A stretch of 64,000 nucleotides of DNA, from NCBI GenBank assembly GCA_009838965.1, contig VXQP01000078.1, positions 29,957-93,956 of the forward strand, given 5' to 3'. Source of the stretch: Chloroflexota bacterium. Lineage in GTDB: Bacteria > Chloroflexota > Dehalococcoidia > Lucifugimonadales > Australimonadaceae. The translations under genes and the position numbers were made by a program. Of the stretch, positions 17,882-25,657 are shown one piece after another. Below the pieces are notes generated by a model that saw nothing but the letters and a program-made list of their open reading frames with translations, was not told the DNA's origin and ran no database searches. Each line of letters opens with the position of its first letter. Positions within the stretch are counted from its first letter, which is position 1.

Positions 17882-18907
17882 GTGATATACGTCCTGCACG
17901 GTGAAGACTCGTTCTCGGCCACGGAGGCGCTCCGCGGGCTGCTGGAGGCCGTCGGGCCGGAGGACGTGCGCAGCTCCAACGTCTCGGAGCTCGAGGCGCG
18001 CGAGTTCTCGGTCGACAAGCTCGCCGCGGCCGCGATGGTCGTGCCGTTCCTCGCGGACCGCCGCGCGGTCGTCGTGCGCGGGCTGATGGGGACGGCGGAA
18101 GGCGGACAGCGCCGCGGCGGACGCCAGAGGCAGGACGGCCCGCAGGCACGGTCTCCGGCGGAGCTGACTGCGCTGCTCGCCGAGCTGCCCCCGACCTCGG
18201 ACGTCGTCTTCTTCGAGGGGAAGCTCTCGCCCGCCAACCCGTTCCTGAAGGCGGTCGCGGAGGCCGGCGGCGAGCAGGCGCGGGTGCGCGAGTTCGCCCC
18301 GCTGCGCAGGGACGCGCTCGGGGCGTGGGTGTCGGAGCGCGCGGCGCAGAAGGGCGGCGAGATCGACCGTCGCACAGCGTCGATGCTCGCGGAGCAGATA
18401 GGGCCGAACCTGTGGGTGATGGACTCCGAGCTGGAGAAGCTGACCATCTACTGCGACGGCAGGCCCATCGGGGAGGACGACGTGAAGGCGCTCGTGAGCA
18501 GCACGAAGGACGCCAACGTCTTCGCGCTCGTGGACGCCATCATGGAGCGCCGGACGGGCGCGGCGCTCAACTCGATGCGGCAGCTGCTCGACGAGGGCGC
18601 GGCAGGGCCATACCTGCTCACGATGGTCGCGCGGCAGGCACGCATGGTGGCGCTCGCCCAGGAGCTACTGGCGCGCAAGGCGCCGCCGCAGGAGTGGCCC
18701 GCGCGGCTGGGGACGTCGTCCGACTTCGTGGTCCGCAAGACGATGGAGCAGGCGCGGCGGTTCCCGCCGGAGGCGGTGCGGTCGCTGTACCGTCTGCTGC
18801 TGGAGACCGACATCGCGCTGAAAACGGGCACGTCGGACGAGCTCGCACTCACGGAGATGCTGGCGCGCACGTCGGCGCTGCCGTCGGGGGCTCGGGCTGC
18901 GCGGTAG
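17882..18907 (+). CDS. holA: DNA polymerase III subunit delta
   Basis: 341 residues, the clamp-loader delta subunit that opens the sliding clamp. It begins IYVLHGEDSFSA, the usual HolA opening, followed by an AAA+-like domain without a Walker A motif (to about residue 205) and a helical C-terminal domain that forms the clamp-loader collar. A GTG start with no strong Shine-Dalgarno site is used. A Gly/Arg/Gln-rich insertion (residues about 72-90) is unusual for the family. Monocistronic, divergent from the DUF1232 gene. Confidence 0.92.
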   Translation: MIYVLHGEDSFSATEALRGLLEAVGPEDVRSSNVSELEAREFSVDKLAAAAMVVPFLADRRAVVVRGLMGTAEGGQRRGGRQRQDGPQARSPAELTALLAELPPTSDVVFFEGKLSPANPFLKAVAEAGGEQARVREFAPLRRDALGAWVSERAAQKGGEIDRRTASMLAEQIGPNLWVMDSELEKLTIYCDGRPIGEDDVKALVSSTKDANVFALVDAIMERRTGAALNSMRQLLDEGAAGPYLLTMVARQARMVALAQELLARKAPPQEWPARLGTSSDFVVRKTMEQARRFPPEAVRSLYRLLLETDIALKTGTSDELALTEMLARTSALPSGARAAR

Positions 18908-18910
18908 GAG

Positions 18911-18935
18911 TGGTTCGACAGGCTCACCATGAGCG
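18911..18935. repeat. REP-like palindromic repeat, copy 1
   Basis: The segment begins TGGTTCGACAGGCTCACC and ends ATGAGCG, with complementary inner parts. GGTTCGACA-x-GCTC recurs at 40469-40483. Extragenic repeats of this type are frequent in high-GC genomes. It starts right after the holA stop. Confidence 0.45.
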
Positions 18936-19037
18936 TGGCACCCTTACGCGCCCCGGCCCGGCAAGTGTGACACCGGCACCTTGCAGGTACCGAAGTACCG
19001 GTGTATCGTAGCCTCAGAGGAGTGGAGCACAGGTACC

Positions 19038-19244
19038 ATGACCACAGGGTCGCTCGAACAACGCGTGGCGCATCTCGAAGGCGCTTACCAGCATCTGGCT
19101 ACCAAGGCCGACCTCCGCGAGTTGGAAGGCAAGCTCTACCAGATGGAGAGCAGGCTGCTGCGCTGGTTGGTGGGGACGATCCTGGCAAGCGTGGGCATGG
19201 CATCGGGCATCACTCTCGCGCTCAACCGGCTGCTGAACAGCTAG
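19038..19244 (+). CDS. Small coiled-coil protein with C-terminal membrane helix
   Basis: 68 residues from ATG 19038, the first start compatible with GAGGAG at 19018-19023. The N-terminal half has heptad-like leucines (LEQRVAHLEGAYQHLATKADLRELEGKLYQMESRL is helical throughout), and residues 45-64 form one membrane helix. The layout resembles phage hemolysin-XhlA-like and CCDC90-like small proteins, but I cannot assign a family. There are no phage genes around it. Confidence 0.6.
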   Translation: MTTGSLEQRVAHLEGAYQHLATKADLRELEGKLYQMESRLLRWLVGTILASVGMASGITLALNRLLNS

Positions 19245-19314
19245 GCCCTACACCGGCAGCCTTTCCCCTGTGTGGTATCCTGAGTGTGCTCGTTAACGAG
19301 CGGGAGTCTGCGCG

Positions 19315-19542
19315 ATGCCATTCGGACTGGGCTGGCCGGAACTGGTCATCATCCTCGTCATCGTGCTCGTCATCTTCGGGGCGAGCCGCGTGCCGGAGAT
19401 CGGGCGCGCGCTCGGCAAGGGCATCCGCGAGTTCCGCGGCTCCGTCAGCGAGGTCAAGGAAGGCGTCGAGGACAAGGCCGCCGAGTCCGGCTCAAGCGAA
19501 CCGGAGAAGGCCGAGTCGACGTCCGACAAGCCGTCGGCCTGA
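19315..19542 (+). CDS. tatA: Sec-independent protein translocase TatA
   Basis: 75 residues. One N-terminal membrane helix ([31 protein letters not shown]), the FG-x-x-x-hinge, an amphipathic helix with the [11 protein letters not shown] pattern, and an acidic tail: the full TatA layout. It multimerises with TatBC to pass folded twin-arginine proteins. tatB and tatC lie about 1.3-2.6 kb downstream on the other strand, so Tat genes are split by an MFS gene. A TATCCT box at 19276-19281 may be the -10 element. Confidence 0.93.
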   Translation: MPFGLGWPELVIILVIVLVIFGASRVPEIGRALGKGIREFRGSVSEVKEGVEDKAAESGSSEPEKAESTSDKPSA

Positions 19543-19562
19543 GTCCTGCGTCGCGTAAGCCG

Positions 19563-20810
19563 TCAGGCTGAGACGCCCACCGGCAGCCGGGGCCGTCGCG
19601 CGAACCCCATCAGCACCGCAGCCGTCGCCGAGAACGCCCCGAACGCGATCCACGCCGCCTCGTAGCCGATCCCGTCTATCAGCAGTCCTCCGATGACCGG
19701 GCCGCTGCCGAGGCCGAACCCCCGCGCCATGTGCACCGTCCCGCCTATCGCGCCGATGTGCGCCCGCCCGAAGTAGTTGGCGAGGAGCATGGTGGGCAGC
19801 TGGATGGAACCGCCCACGAGCATGCCGAACGCCAGCGCCGCCATGAACGCCTGCCACGGGGCGTGCACCTGCAGCATCAGCATCATGGTGCCCACGCCGG
19901 AGAGGTAGAGCCCCGTGAGGATGAAGCGGACGGGCAGGCGGTCGGCCAGGGGCGCCCAGGTCACGCCGCCCGTGAAGAACCCGAACGCGAAGCTGCTCAC
20001 GACGTACGCGCCGATGGTGGGGTCGATTCCGCGCTCGGTGTAGTAGGCGAGCTGGTGGAACCCGACGCCGGTCATCACCGACGAGACCATGAACACGGCG
20101 AAGACGATGGCCCAGAGCGCCGGGGTATGGACCGCCTGGCCTGCGGTGAAGCTCTGCCGCTGGACCGGCGCGCTCGCCTGCGGAGCGCCGTCCGGCTGGA
20201 GGCCGAGGTCCTCCGGGCTACGGACGAGGAGCAGCAGGGACGGCACGGTGCCTATCCCCAGCGCAAGGCAGCCGAAGAACATCCACGCTACGGCGATGCC
20301 GGGGCCGTCGATGAGCGCCTGCGCAACGGGCGGCGCGCCGACGAGGCCGACGCTCGATATGAGCGTGATGAGCGCGATGGCGCGTCCACGTCGACGCTCG
20401 AACCACTTGGCGGCAGTGATCTGACTGGAGAGCTGCACCATCCCCTGCCCAGCCATGCGGAGCAGGCCGTAGAAGGCGATGTAGAAGAGGATGGACTGCG
20501 TGGCCGCGAGCACGAAGCAGGAGACGCCGACGAGCGCCGTCCCCAGGGCGGTGACGAGGCGCGGGCCGCGCCTGTCCAACAGGCGCCCGACGAACGGGCC
20601 GCCCAGCGCGCTGCCGGAGCTGCCGATCAGGGTGGGCACCGCGAGCAGGGTGGCGCTCCATCCGTACTCGGCAGTGAGCGCGGCGACGAAGACGCTCGCC
20701 GCCTCGACCGAGCCCACGACCCGCGACGTGACCGCTGCCGCGCCCACGCCCACGACGACCCAGCCGTAGTAGAACGGGAGCGTGCCTGCGAGTCGCTCGG
20801 GAACTCTCAA
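19563..20810 (-). CDS. MFS transporter
   Basis: Major facilitator superfamily permease, 415 residues from a TTG at 20810 that follows the tatC stop by one base; GTAGG sits just upstream. The open frame continues upstream to 20939, but that part is the antisense of tatC coding sequence read in another frame and looks unnatural (Ala/Ser/Cys/Gly-rich). Twelve helices are visible, and the loop 2-3 motif is GRLLDRRGPR. It resembles monocarboxylate/oxalate-formate-type MFS (FYYGWVVVGVG at the start). The substrate is unknown. Confidence 0.88.
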   Translation of the reverse strand: MRVPERLAGTLPFYYGWVVVGVGAAAVTSRVVGSVEAASVFVAALTAEYGWSATLLAVPTLIGSSGSALGGPFVGRLLDRRGPRLVTALGTALVGVSCFVLAATQSILFYIAFYGLLRMAGQGMVQLSSQITAAKWFERRRGRAIALITLISSVGLVGAPPVAQALIDGPGIAVAWMFFGCLALGIGTVPSLLLLVRSPEDLGLQPDGAPQASAPVQRQSFTAGQAVHTPALWAIVFAVFMVSSVMTGVGFHQLAYYTERGIDPTIGAYVVSSFAFGFFTGGVTWAPLADRLPVRFILTGLYLSGVGTMMLMLQVHAPWQAFMAALAFGMLVGGSIQLPTMLLANYFGRAHIGAIGGTVHMARGFGLGSGPVIGGLLIDGIGYEAAWIAFGAFSATAAVLMGFARRPRLPVGVSA

Positions 20811-20811
20811 C

Positions 20812-21657
20812 CTACGGCTCGCCGCGTCCGCGCCGGAAGAGCTTGCGCCACAGGAAGCCGGGCAGCCGCCAGAACGCGAGGCGACGCCCGATGCGGCGCA
20901 GGAGGCCGGGGCCGCGCTCCGCTTTCTCCGCCCGCGCACCGCGCCGCAGCCGCTCGCCGAACCGCGCCAGCAGGATGCCGAACAGGTAGAGGACGATGAT
21001 CGGCACGGCGACGAACGTCTGGTTCACGGGGTCGAACGTCGGGGTGATCATCGCGGCGGCGATGAACGCGAGCAGCACGGCGAAGCGCCACCTGCGCATC
21101 AGCCATCGCGAGCTGACGACGCCGAGGCGTCCGAGCGCGAAGAGCACCAGCGGTATCTGGAAGACGACGCCCATCCAGAACATGAGCGACGTGATGACGT
21201 TGACATAGCTGGCGATGCGTATCTCCGGGTTCACGTTCTCCGAGCCGAAGTTGAAGAGGAAGTAGAACGCCGGAGGGAAGAGCACGTAGTAGCCGAACGC
21301 CACGCCGGCGCCGAACGCGATAAGCACGCCCGGCAGGAAGAGGAAGACGTAGAGCCGCTCCCGCGCGGTGAGGCCGGGCGAGGCGAACATGATGACGTGG
21401 TAGAGCACGACGGGGAGCGAGGCGGCGAATGCAACGAGGAGCGTCACCTTGAACGTCACGCCCACCGTCTCCAGCACTTCGGTCGCTATCGGTTTCTCGT
21501 CGAGCTGCGAGAAGCCGGGCTCCAGCAGGAAGGCGAAGATGGGGTTGCGGAAGACGAATGCCACGATCATCGCGAGGATGACGAACCCGACGACGATAAC
21601 GAGCCGCCTGCGCAACTCCTCCAGGTGCTCGCGGAGCGTCATCTCCTTCGCGGCCAT
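20812..21657 (-). CDS. tatC: Sec-independent protein translocase TatC
   Basis: 281 residues with six membrane helices. TatC signatures are visible: MTLREHLEELRRRL at the N-terminus, which contacts the twin-arginine signal, FASPGLTARER in the first loop region, and FGYYVLFPPAFYFLF. The polar C-terminus of about 45 residues (Arg-rich) is longer than usual. It follows tatB with a 2-nt gap, so both are co-translated. Confidence 0.96.
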   Translation of the reverse strand: MAAKEMTLREHLEELRRRLVIVVGFVILAMIVAFVFRNPIFAFLLEPGFSQLDEKPIATEVLETVGVTFKVTLLVAFAASLPVVLYHVIMFASPGLTARERLYVFLFLPGVLIAFGAGVAFGYYVLFPPAFYFLFNFGSENVNPEIRIASYVNVITSLMFWMGVVFQIPLVLFALGRLGVVSSRWLMRRWRFAVLLAFIAAAMITPTFDPVNQTFVAVPIIVLYLFGILLARFGERLRRGARAEKAERGPGLLRRIGRRLAFWRLPGFLWRKLFRRGRGEP

Positions 21658-21659
21658 CG

Positions 21660-21950
21660 CTACCGCGCCTCCGGGGGCCCGTCTTCAGCGCCGTCTGTCT
21701 CATCGCCCGAGCCTTCGCGGGCGACGGCATCCTCCGGTTCGGGGAGCGGGTCGCGGGGTGCGCTGCGGGGCGGCGGCGCATCGAGGCTCACTGTGGCCGC
21801 GTCGGCCGCGGCGCGCAATACGTGTTGGGCCTCGCGCCAGAACTTCCCCGCCGCACGCGCCGCATCGACCATACGTCCCGGCCCCAGCAGCACGAGCGCG
21901 AGCAGCAGTATCCAGATGAGCTCGAGGTTGCCGATGCCGAGGATGTTCAT
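21660..21950 (-). CDS. tatB: TatB-like translocase subunit
   Basis: 96 residues from ATG 21950. One N-terminal helix (NLELIWILLLALVLLGPGRMVDAARAAGKFWREA) shows the TatA/B fold with LGPGR in the hinge, where the Pro is typical of TatB. A polar acidic tail rich in Pro/Ala/Glu follows. The ATG overlaps the stop of the upstream methyltransferase-Maf gene (ATGA, 4 nt). Together with the adjacent tatC and the nearby tatA, the TatABC set is complete. Confidence 0.9.
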   Translation of the reverse strand: MNILGIGNLELIWILLLALVLLGPGRMVDAARAAGKFWREAQHVLRAAADAATVSLDAPPPRSAPRDPLPEPEDAVAREGSGDETDGAEDGPPEAR

Positions 21951-23857
21951 CGCTTGCTGCGTCCGCTGAGGGGTTTCGGGTGCACCTGCCCTGTGCACGC
22001 CGGGCAGCGCTCCAGCGCGGGCCACTGCTCCCATGACTCATTGAGGGGGAGACGCGGGCGCAGCCGGAGCCCGAAGCGCTCAGCCAGTTTAAGCGTCTCG
22101 CAGACCGGCAGGCCGACGACGTTCAGGTAGCAGCCGCGCACCTCAGACGCCGGAGCGAACGCCTCGTCCTGCACGCCGTACGCGCCCGCCTTGTCCATCG
22201 GCGCGCCGGAGGCGACGTAGGCCGCGATCTCGTCGTCGGTGTAGTCGCGCATCACCACGCGCGACGCCCGGTACGCCTCCGCCGTCTCGCCGGTCGCGGC
22301 GTCGACGAGCGCCACCGCGGTGATGACGCGGTGCTCGCGGCCACGGAGGTCGCGCAGCATCCGCGCGGCGTCTCCATCGTCGACGGGTTTGCCGAGCACG
22401 GCACCGTCCAGCTCGACGACGGTGTCGGCGCCGAGCACCGTTCCCGCGCTCCTTCGGGATGCGACGGCGCGGGCCTTCGCGAGCGCCAGCCCCTGAGCGA
22501 CTTCGACCGGGTCCGCTCCGGGGGCAGCTTCCGGTTCGTCCACGCCCGGCTCCACCGTCTCGAACGGCAGCCCCAGCCGTCCGAGTATCTCGGTGCGGCG
22601 CGGCGACGACGACGCGAGTACGAGCGCCTCCCGCGCACGCAGCGCCGCAAGCCGTTCGTCGTCACGGGCGAGCGTCGCAACCGCCTCGACGTGGTACGTC
22701 TGCGGGAACATATCGACGGGCCGCACCTGCTCGATGCGGAACGGCCCCGCGGTGAGTATCGCGAGGTCGCGCGCAAGCGTTTCGGGGTCGCACGAGACGT
22801 AGACGACGCGCTCGGGCGGCACGTCCAGCAGCGCGTCGAGCGTCCCGGGCATGCAACCGGCACGCGGCGGGTCCAGCAGCACGGCATCGACGCCTTCCGC
22901 GGCGAGTTCCGACAGCACGTCCTCTGTGCGCGCCTGCCGCAGCTCCACGTTCGGGATGCCCTCGATGTTCACGCGTGCGTCGGCCACCGCCGACTTGGAC
23001 TCCTCGACCGCGATGACGCGCTGCGCGCGATCGGCCATGAGCACGGCGAACGTCGCGACGCCGGCGTAGGCGTCGACGACGGTCTGCGAGCCGTCCAGGC
23101 GCAGTAGACTCATGACGAGCTCGGCCATCTGCTCGGCCTGGCGGGTGTTCACCTGGAAGAAGGACGGGGAGCTCACGCGGAAGCGGTGGCCGAGCAGCGC
23201 CTCGTGGTAGTGCCTCTGGCCGGACGCAAGTGGCACGTCCATATTCTGGAAGGTCGGCTGCAGCAGGTAGTCGCCGGTGTGGACGCCGTAGCGGAGGGAG
23301 AGCTGGGTCGTCTCGGCGGCGTGTCCCTGGAGCGACGCCAGCGCGTGGTTGATCCACGGCGCCATCAGCAGGCACTCCTCTACCTCGACGTGGCGGCGGC
23401 GCTCCTTGTGGACGTAGCCGAGCCGTCCGCCCTGCTTGCTCACGGTGAACCGCGCGTGGTTGCGGTAGCCCAGCGTGTCGGGGCTGGGGAGTGTGGGCTG
23501 CGGCTCGACGTCCAGCCCGCCGACGCGCTGCAGGGCGTCCGACAGCGCCTCGCGCTTCATCTCCAACTGGCGTTCGTAGGCGACGTGCTGCCACTGGCAG
23601 CCGGTGCACTCGCCGAAGTAGTGGCACGCGGGCTCGACGCGGTGCGGCGAGGGGTCCGCAACGTCCGTCACGCGCGCGGCGACGTAGCCCCGGCGGGTCG
23701 CGACGACTTCCGCGGTAACGGTCTCGCCGGGGATGCCGCCGAAGACGAACACGGGCTTGCCGTCGTCGGTCTCGGCAAGCGCCTCGCCGTGCCTGCCGAA
23801 GGCGTGCAGGCGCAGCGTGAGCGTCGGCGTCTCCTCGTTTGAGGGCGAATCGGGCAT
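21947..23857 (-). CDS. RlmD/TrmA-type 23S rRNA uracil methyltransferase fused to Maf nucleotide pyrophosphatase
   Basis: 636-residue fusion. Residues 10-68 are a TRAM domain. [4Fe-4S] ligands are C78, C84, C87 and C162, and the SAM fold follows (VVDAYAGVATF at 260-270). LLDPPRAGC (327-335) and catalytic C356 in VYVSCDPETLARD complete an RlmD/RlmC-like uracil-C5 methyltransferase. Residues 411-605 are a full Maf domain (LVLASSSPRRTEIL, then GADTVV with D478), which hydrolyses non-canonical or modified NTPs. A short CPAC tail ends it. There is no stop or frameshift between the parts. ATG 23857 has a TACCAT box 7 nt upstream, so the transcript may be leaderless. It overlaps tatB by 4 nt. Confidence 0.92.
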   Translation of the reverse strand: MPDSPSNEETPTLTLRLHAFGRHGEALAETDDGKPVFVFGGIPGETVTAEVVATRRGYVAARVTDVADPSPHRVEPACHYFGECTGCQWQHVAYERQLEMKREALSDALQRVGGLDVEPQPTLPSPDTLGYRNHARFTVSKQGGRLGYVHKERRRHVEVEECLLMAPWINHALASLQGHAAETTQLSLRYGVHTGDYLLQPTFQNMDVPLASGQRHYHEALLGHRFRVSSPSFFQVNTRQAEQMAELVMSLLRLDGSQTVVDAYAGVATFAVLMADRAQRVIAVEESKSAVADARVNIEGIPNVELRQARTEDVLSELAAEGVDAVLLDPPRAGCMPGTLDALLDVPPERVVYVSCDPETLARDLAILTAGPFRIEQVRPVDMFPQTYHVEAVATLARDDERLAALRAREALVLASSSPRRTEILGRLGLPFETVEPGVDEPEAAPGADPVEVAQGLALAKARAVASRRSAGTVLGADTVVELDGAVLGKPVDDGDAARMLRDLRGREHRVITAVALVDAATGETAEAYRASRVVMRDYTDDEIAAYVASGAPMDKAGAYGVQDEAFAPASEVRGCYLNVVGLPVCETLKLAERFGLRLRPRLPLNESWEQWPALERCPACTGQVHPKPLSGRSKR

Positions 23858-23906
23858 GCGGTAGATGGTATCAGGGTTGAGGTGGGCGACAGACAGGGAG
23901 TGGGGA

Positions 23907-24968
23907 CTAGCCGACAGCCTTGAAGGCCTCCAGAAGGCGGGTGGCGGCGGCGCGGGGGTCGTCGGACTGGGTGACGGCGGCGATGACACAGATCCCGTCG
24001 GCGCCGGCGCGGGCGACCTCTCCGACGTTTTCCGCCGTGATGCCGCCTATCGCAAGCAGCGGCGGACCACCGGCCGGCATGGCGTCGCGCACAGCGCGCA
24101 GCGTCTCCGGCCCCGCCGGGCGGGTGTCGGCCTTCGAGCCGGTGGGGAACATGCGCCCCACCGCGACGTAGTCCGCGCCTGCCTGCACCGACACGTCAGC
24201 CTCGGTCGTGAGTGCGTTGGACGTGCCCGCTATCTGCCACGGGCGCAGCGAGGCACGGGCAGCCGCAACGGGCATGTCGTTCTGTCCGAGGTGGACGCCG
24301 TCCGCGTCCACGGCGACGGCGACGTCCGGATGATCGTTGATGATGAGCGCAGCGCCCGCTTCCGCACAGACGCCGCGCAGCGCCTCGGCGAGCGGCAGCC
24401 AGCGACCCTTGTCGGTCTCCTTCACACGCAGTTGGATGGCGGTCGCGCCTCCGGCAACGGCCTGCTCCGCGACCCAGACAGGGTCGCGGTCGAGCGTCAG
24501 CGACGGGTCGACTATGACGTACAGCCCGTGCAGCCGCTCGGCCCTGCGCCTGCGGACGAGGCTCGCGGCGGCGAGTTCCGTGCGTGCCATCGTCTCCGCG
24601 AGGTAGGTGAGGTGCGGACTCTCGGGCGTGCGCTCGTTGAGAGCGCTGCTCGCCTGTCCGAGCGTCCGGAGCGCGCCGAGGAGCGCGGTGTAGCGCACCT
24701 CCAGCCTGCCCGGCCATTCGAGGCGCGCAGCCTCCTCGACGGCGCGGTCTATCGCGGCCATCGCCTCGTCCGCGAGCGCGTCCAGCCCCATGCGGCGCGC
24801 CGCCTCCATGCGTGAGCGCGCACGGGCGTCATTGGCCGCGACGCCGGAGATGGCCACCTCTCCAGAGGCGGCAGCCTCGAAGTCGCGCCGTACGTAGCGC
24901 AGCGCGTCGATCAGCCACTCACGCGTGAAGTGTGGGGCCTCAGCGGGGTTGGAACCGTTCGATGTCAT
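23907..24968 (-). CDS. thiE: Thiamine-phosphate synthase with N-terminal helical domain
   Basis: 353 residues from ATG 24968, with GGAGGA 8 nt upstream. Residues about 143-353 are ThiE (LYVIVDPSL, GATAIQLRVKE, INDHPDVAVAVDADGVHLGQNDMP, GRMFPTGSK, LAIGGI), which joins the thiazole and pyrimidine moieties to thiamine phosphate. Residues 1-140 form a predicted all-helical domain (DALRYVRRDFEAA, ARSRMEAARRMGLDALADEAMAAI) not found in classical ThiE, and I do not recognise it beyond noting that it looks like a helical bundle. No other thi gene is in the window. Confidence 0.92.
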   Translation of the reverse strand: MTSNGSNPAEAPHFTREWLIDALRYVRRDFEAAASGEVAISGVAANDARARSRMEAARRMGLDALADEAMAAIDRAVEEAARLEWPGRLEVRYTALLGALRTLGQASSALNERTPESPHLTYLAETMARTELAAASLVRRRRAERLHGLYVIVDPSLTLDRDPVWVAEQAVAGGATAIQLRVKETDKGRWLPLAEALRGVCAEAGAALIINDHPDVAVAVDADGVHLGQNDMPVAAARASLRPWQIAGTSNALTTEADVSVQAGADYVAVGRMFPTGSKADTRPAGPETLRAVRDAMPAGGPPLLAIGGITAENVGEVARAGADGICVIAAVTQSDDPRAAATRLLEAFKAVG

Positions 24969-24994
24969 AGGCGTGTCCTCCAGCGTTGCTACGC

Positions 24995-25002
24995 TACAAT
25001 AG
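24995..25002. promoter_or_regulatory. Shared, overlapping -10 boxes of a divergent promoter
   Basis: On the plus strand TACAAT (24995-25000) lies 6 nt before ATG 25007. On the minus strand TATTGT (25002-24997) lies 28 nt before the thiE ATG. The two boxes occupy nearly the same base pairs, so polymerase bound in either orientation would exclude the other. Confidence 0.5.
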
Positions 25003-25006
25003 CCGT

Positions 25007-25657
25007 ATGCCCGCCGCACGGCCAGCAAGCAGCCCGTCCCCCTCCTCCGACCCCACGACCGCAGACCCCGGCGCAACGAAGTTCGGGGAGGTCGTCGAGG
25101 CGTCGGTGGACAGTGTCACGGGACAGTGCCACACGCTGTACGGCGCGCCGCCGCTCGGAACGCTCGTGCGTGTTGGCGCATCGCTTTTCGCCGTCGTAGA
25201 CGGCGTGAGCACGGCGGCACTCGACCCGGGCAGGCGCGTCATCGCGCGCGGCGCCGGGCTGGAGTCGGAGTCGGACGTGTACGCGGAGAACCCGCAGTTG
25301 GAACGACTGCTCCGCACCGACGTGACGCTCACGGTCGTCGGCCACGAGGAGGGCGGACGTTACTTCCAGCACCTGCCGCCGCTGCCGCCCCGCATCCACA
25401 CGTTCCTCTATGCCTGTTCCGGAGCGGAGGTGCGCGGGTTCATGGAGCGGAGCGACTGGACGGCGCTCGTGCTCGCAAGCGCGCTGCCCACCGCCGACGA
25501 CGTGCTCGCCGCGGCGCTTCGAGAGGCGGCGCCGCATTTCGACGCTCCCCGCGCGTTCCTGATGCAGACGTGCCGGGCGATAGCGTCGCAACTGCCCACG
25601 GATGCCGCACGGCTCGCCGCGATCATGCGGCGGCTCCCCCTGAGCGAGGACTCGTGA
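25007..25657 (+). CDS. HAS-barrel domain protein, partner of HerA
   Basis: 216 residues from ATG 25007, supported by TACAAT 6 nt upstream. After a Pro/Ser-rich start, residues about 25-80 look like a HAS-barrel (FGEVVEASVDSVTGQC, then LVRVGASLFAVVDGV), the small beta-barrel also found at the N-terminus of HerA-type ATPases. The rest is helical with no known motif. The stop overlaps the herA GTG start by 4 nt, so the pair is translationally coupled. I infer an accessory or hexamer-associated role for HerA; the position is where archaea often carry other herA-operon genes. Confidence 0.72.
   Translation: MPAARPASSPSPSSDPTTADPGATKFGEVVEASVDSVTGQCHTLYGAPPLGTLVRVGASLFAVVDGVSTAALDPGRRVIARGAGLESESDVYAENPQLERLLRTDVTLTVVGHEEGGRYFQHLPPLPPRIHTFLYACSGAEVRGFMERSDWTALVLASALPTADDVLAAALREAAPHFDAPRAFLMQTCRAIASQLPTDAARLAAIMRRLPLSEDS

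Noticed and set aside
19563-20939. N-terminal extension of the MFS gene to 20939
   Set aside because: The extra residues are Ala/Ser/Cys-rich and lie within tatC; a TTG at 20810 gives a normal 415-residue MFS protein.
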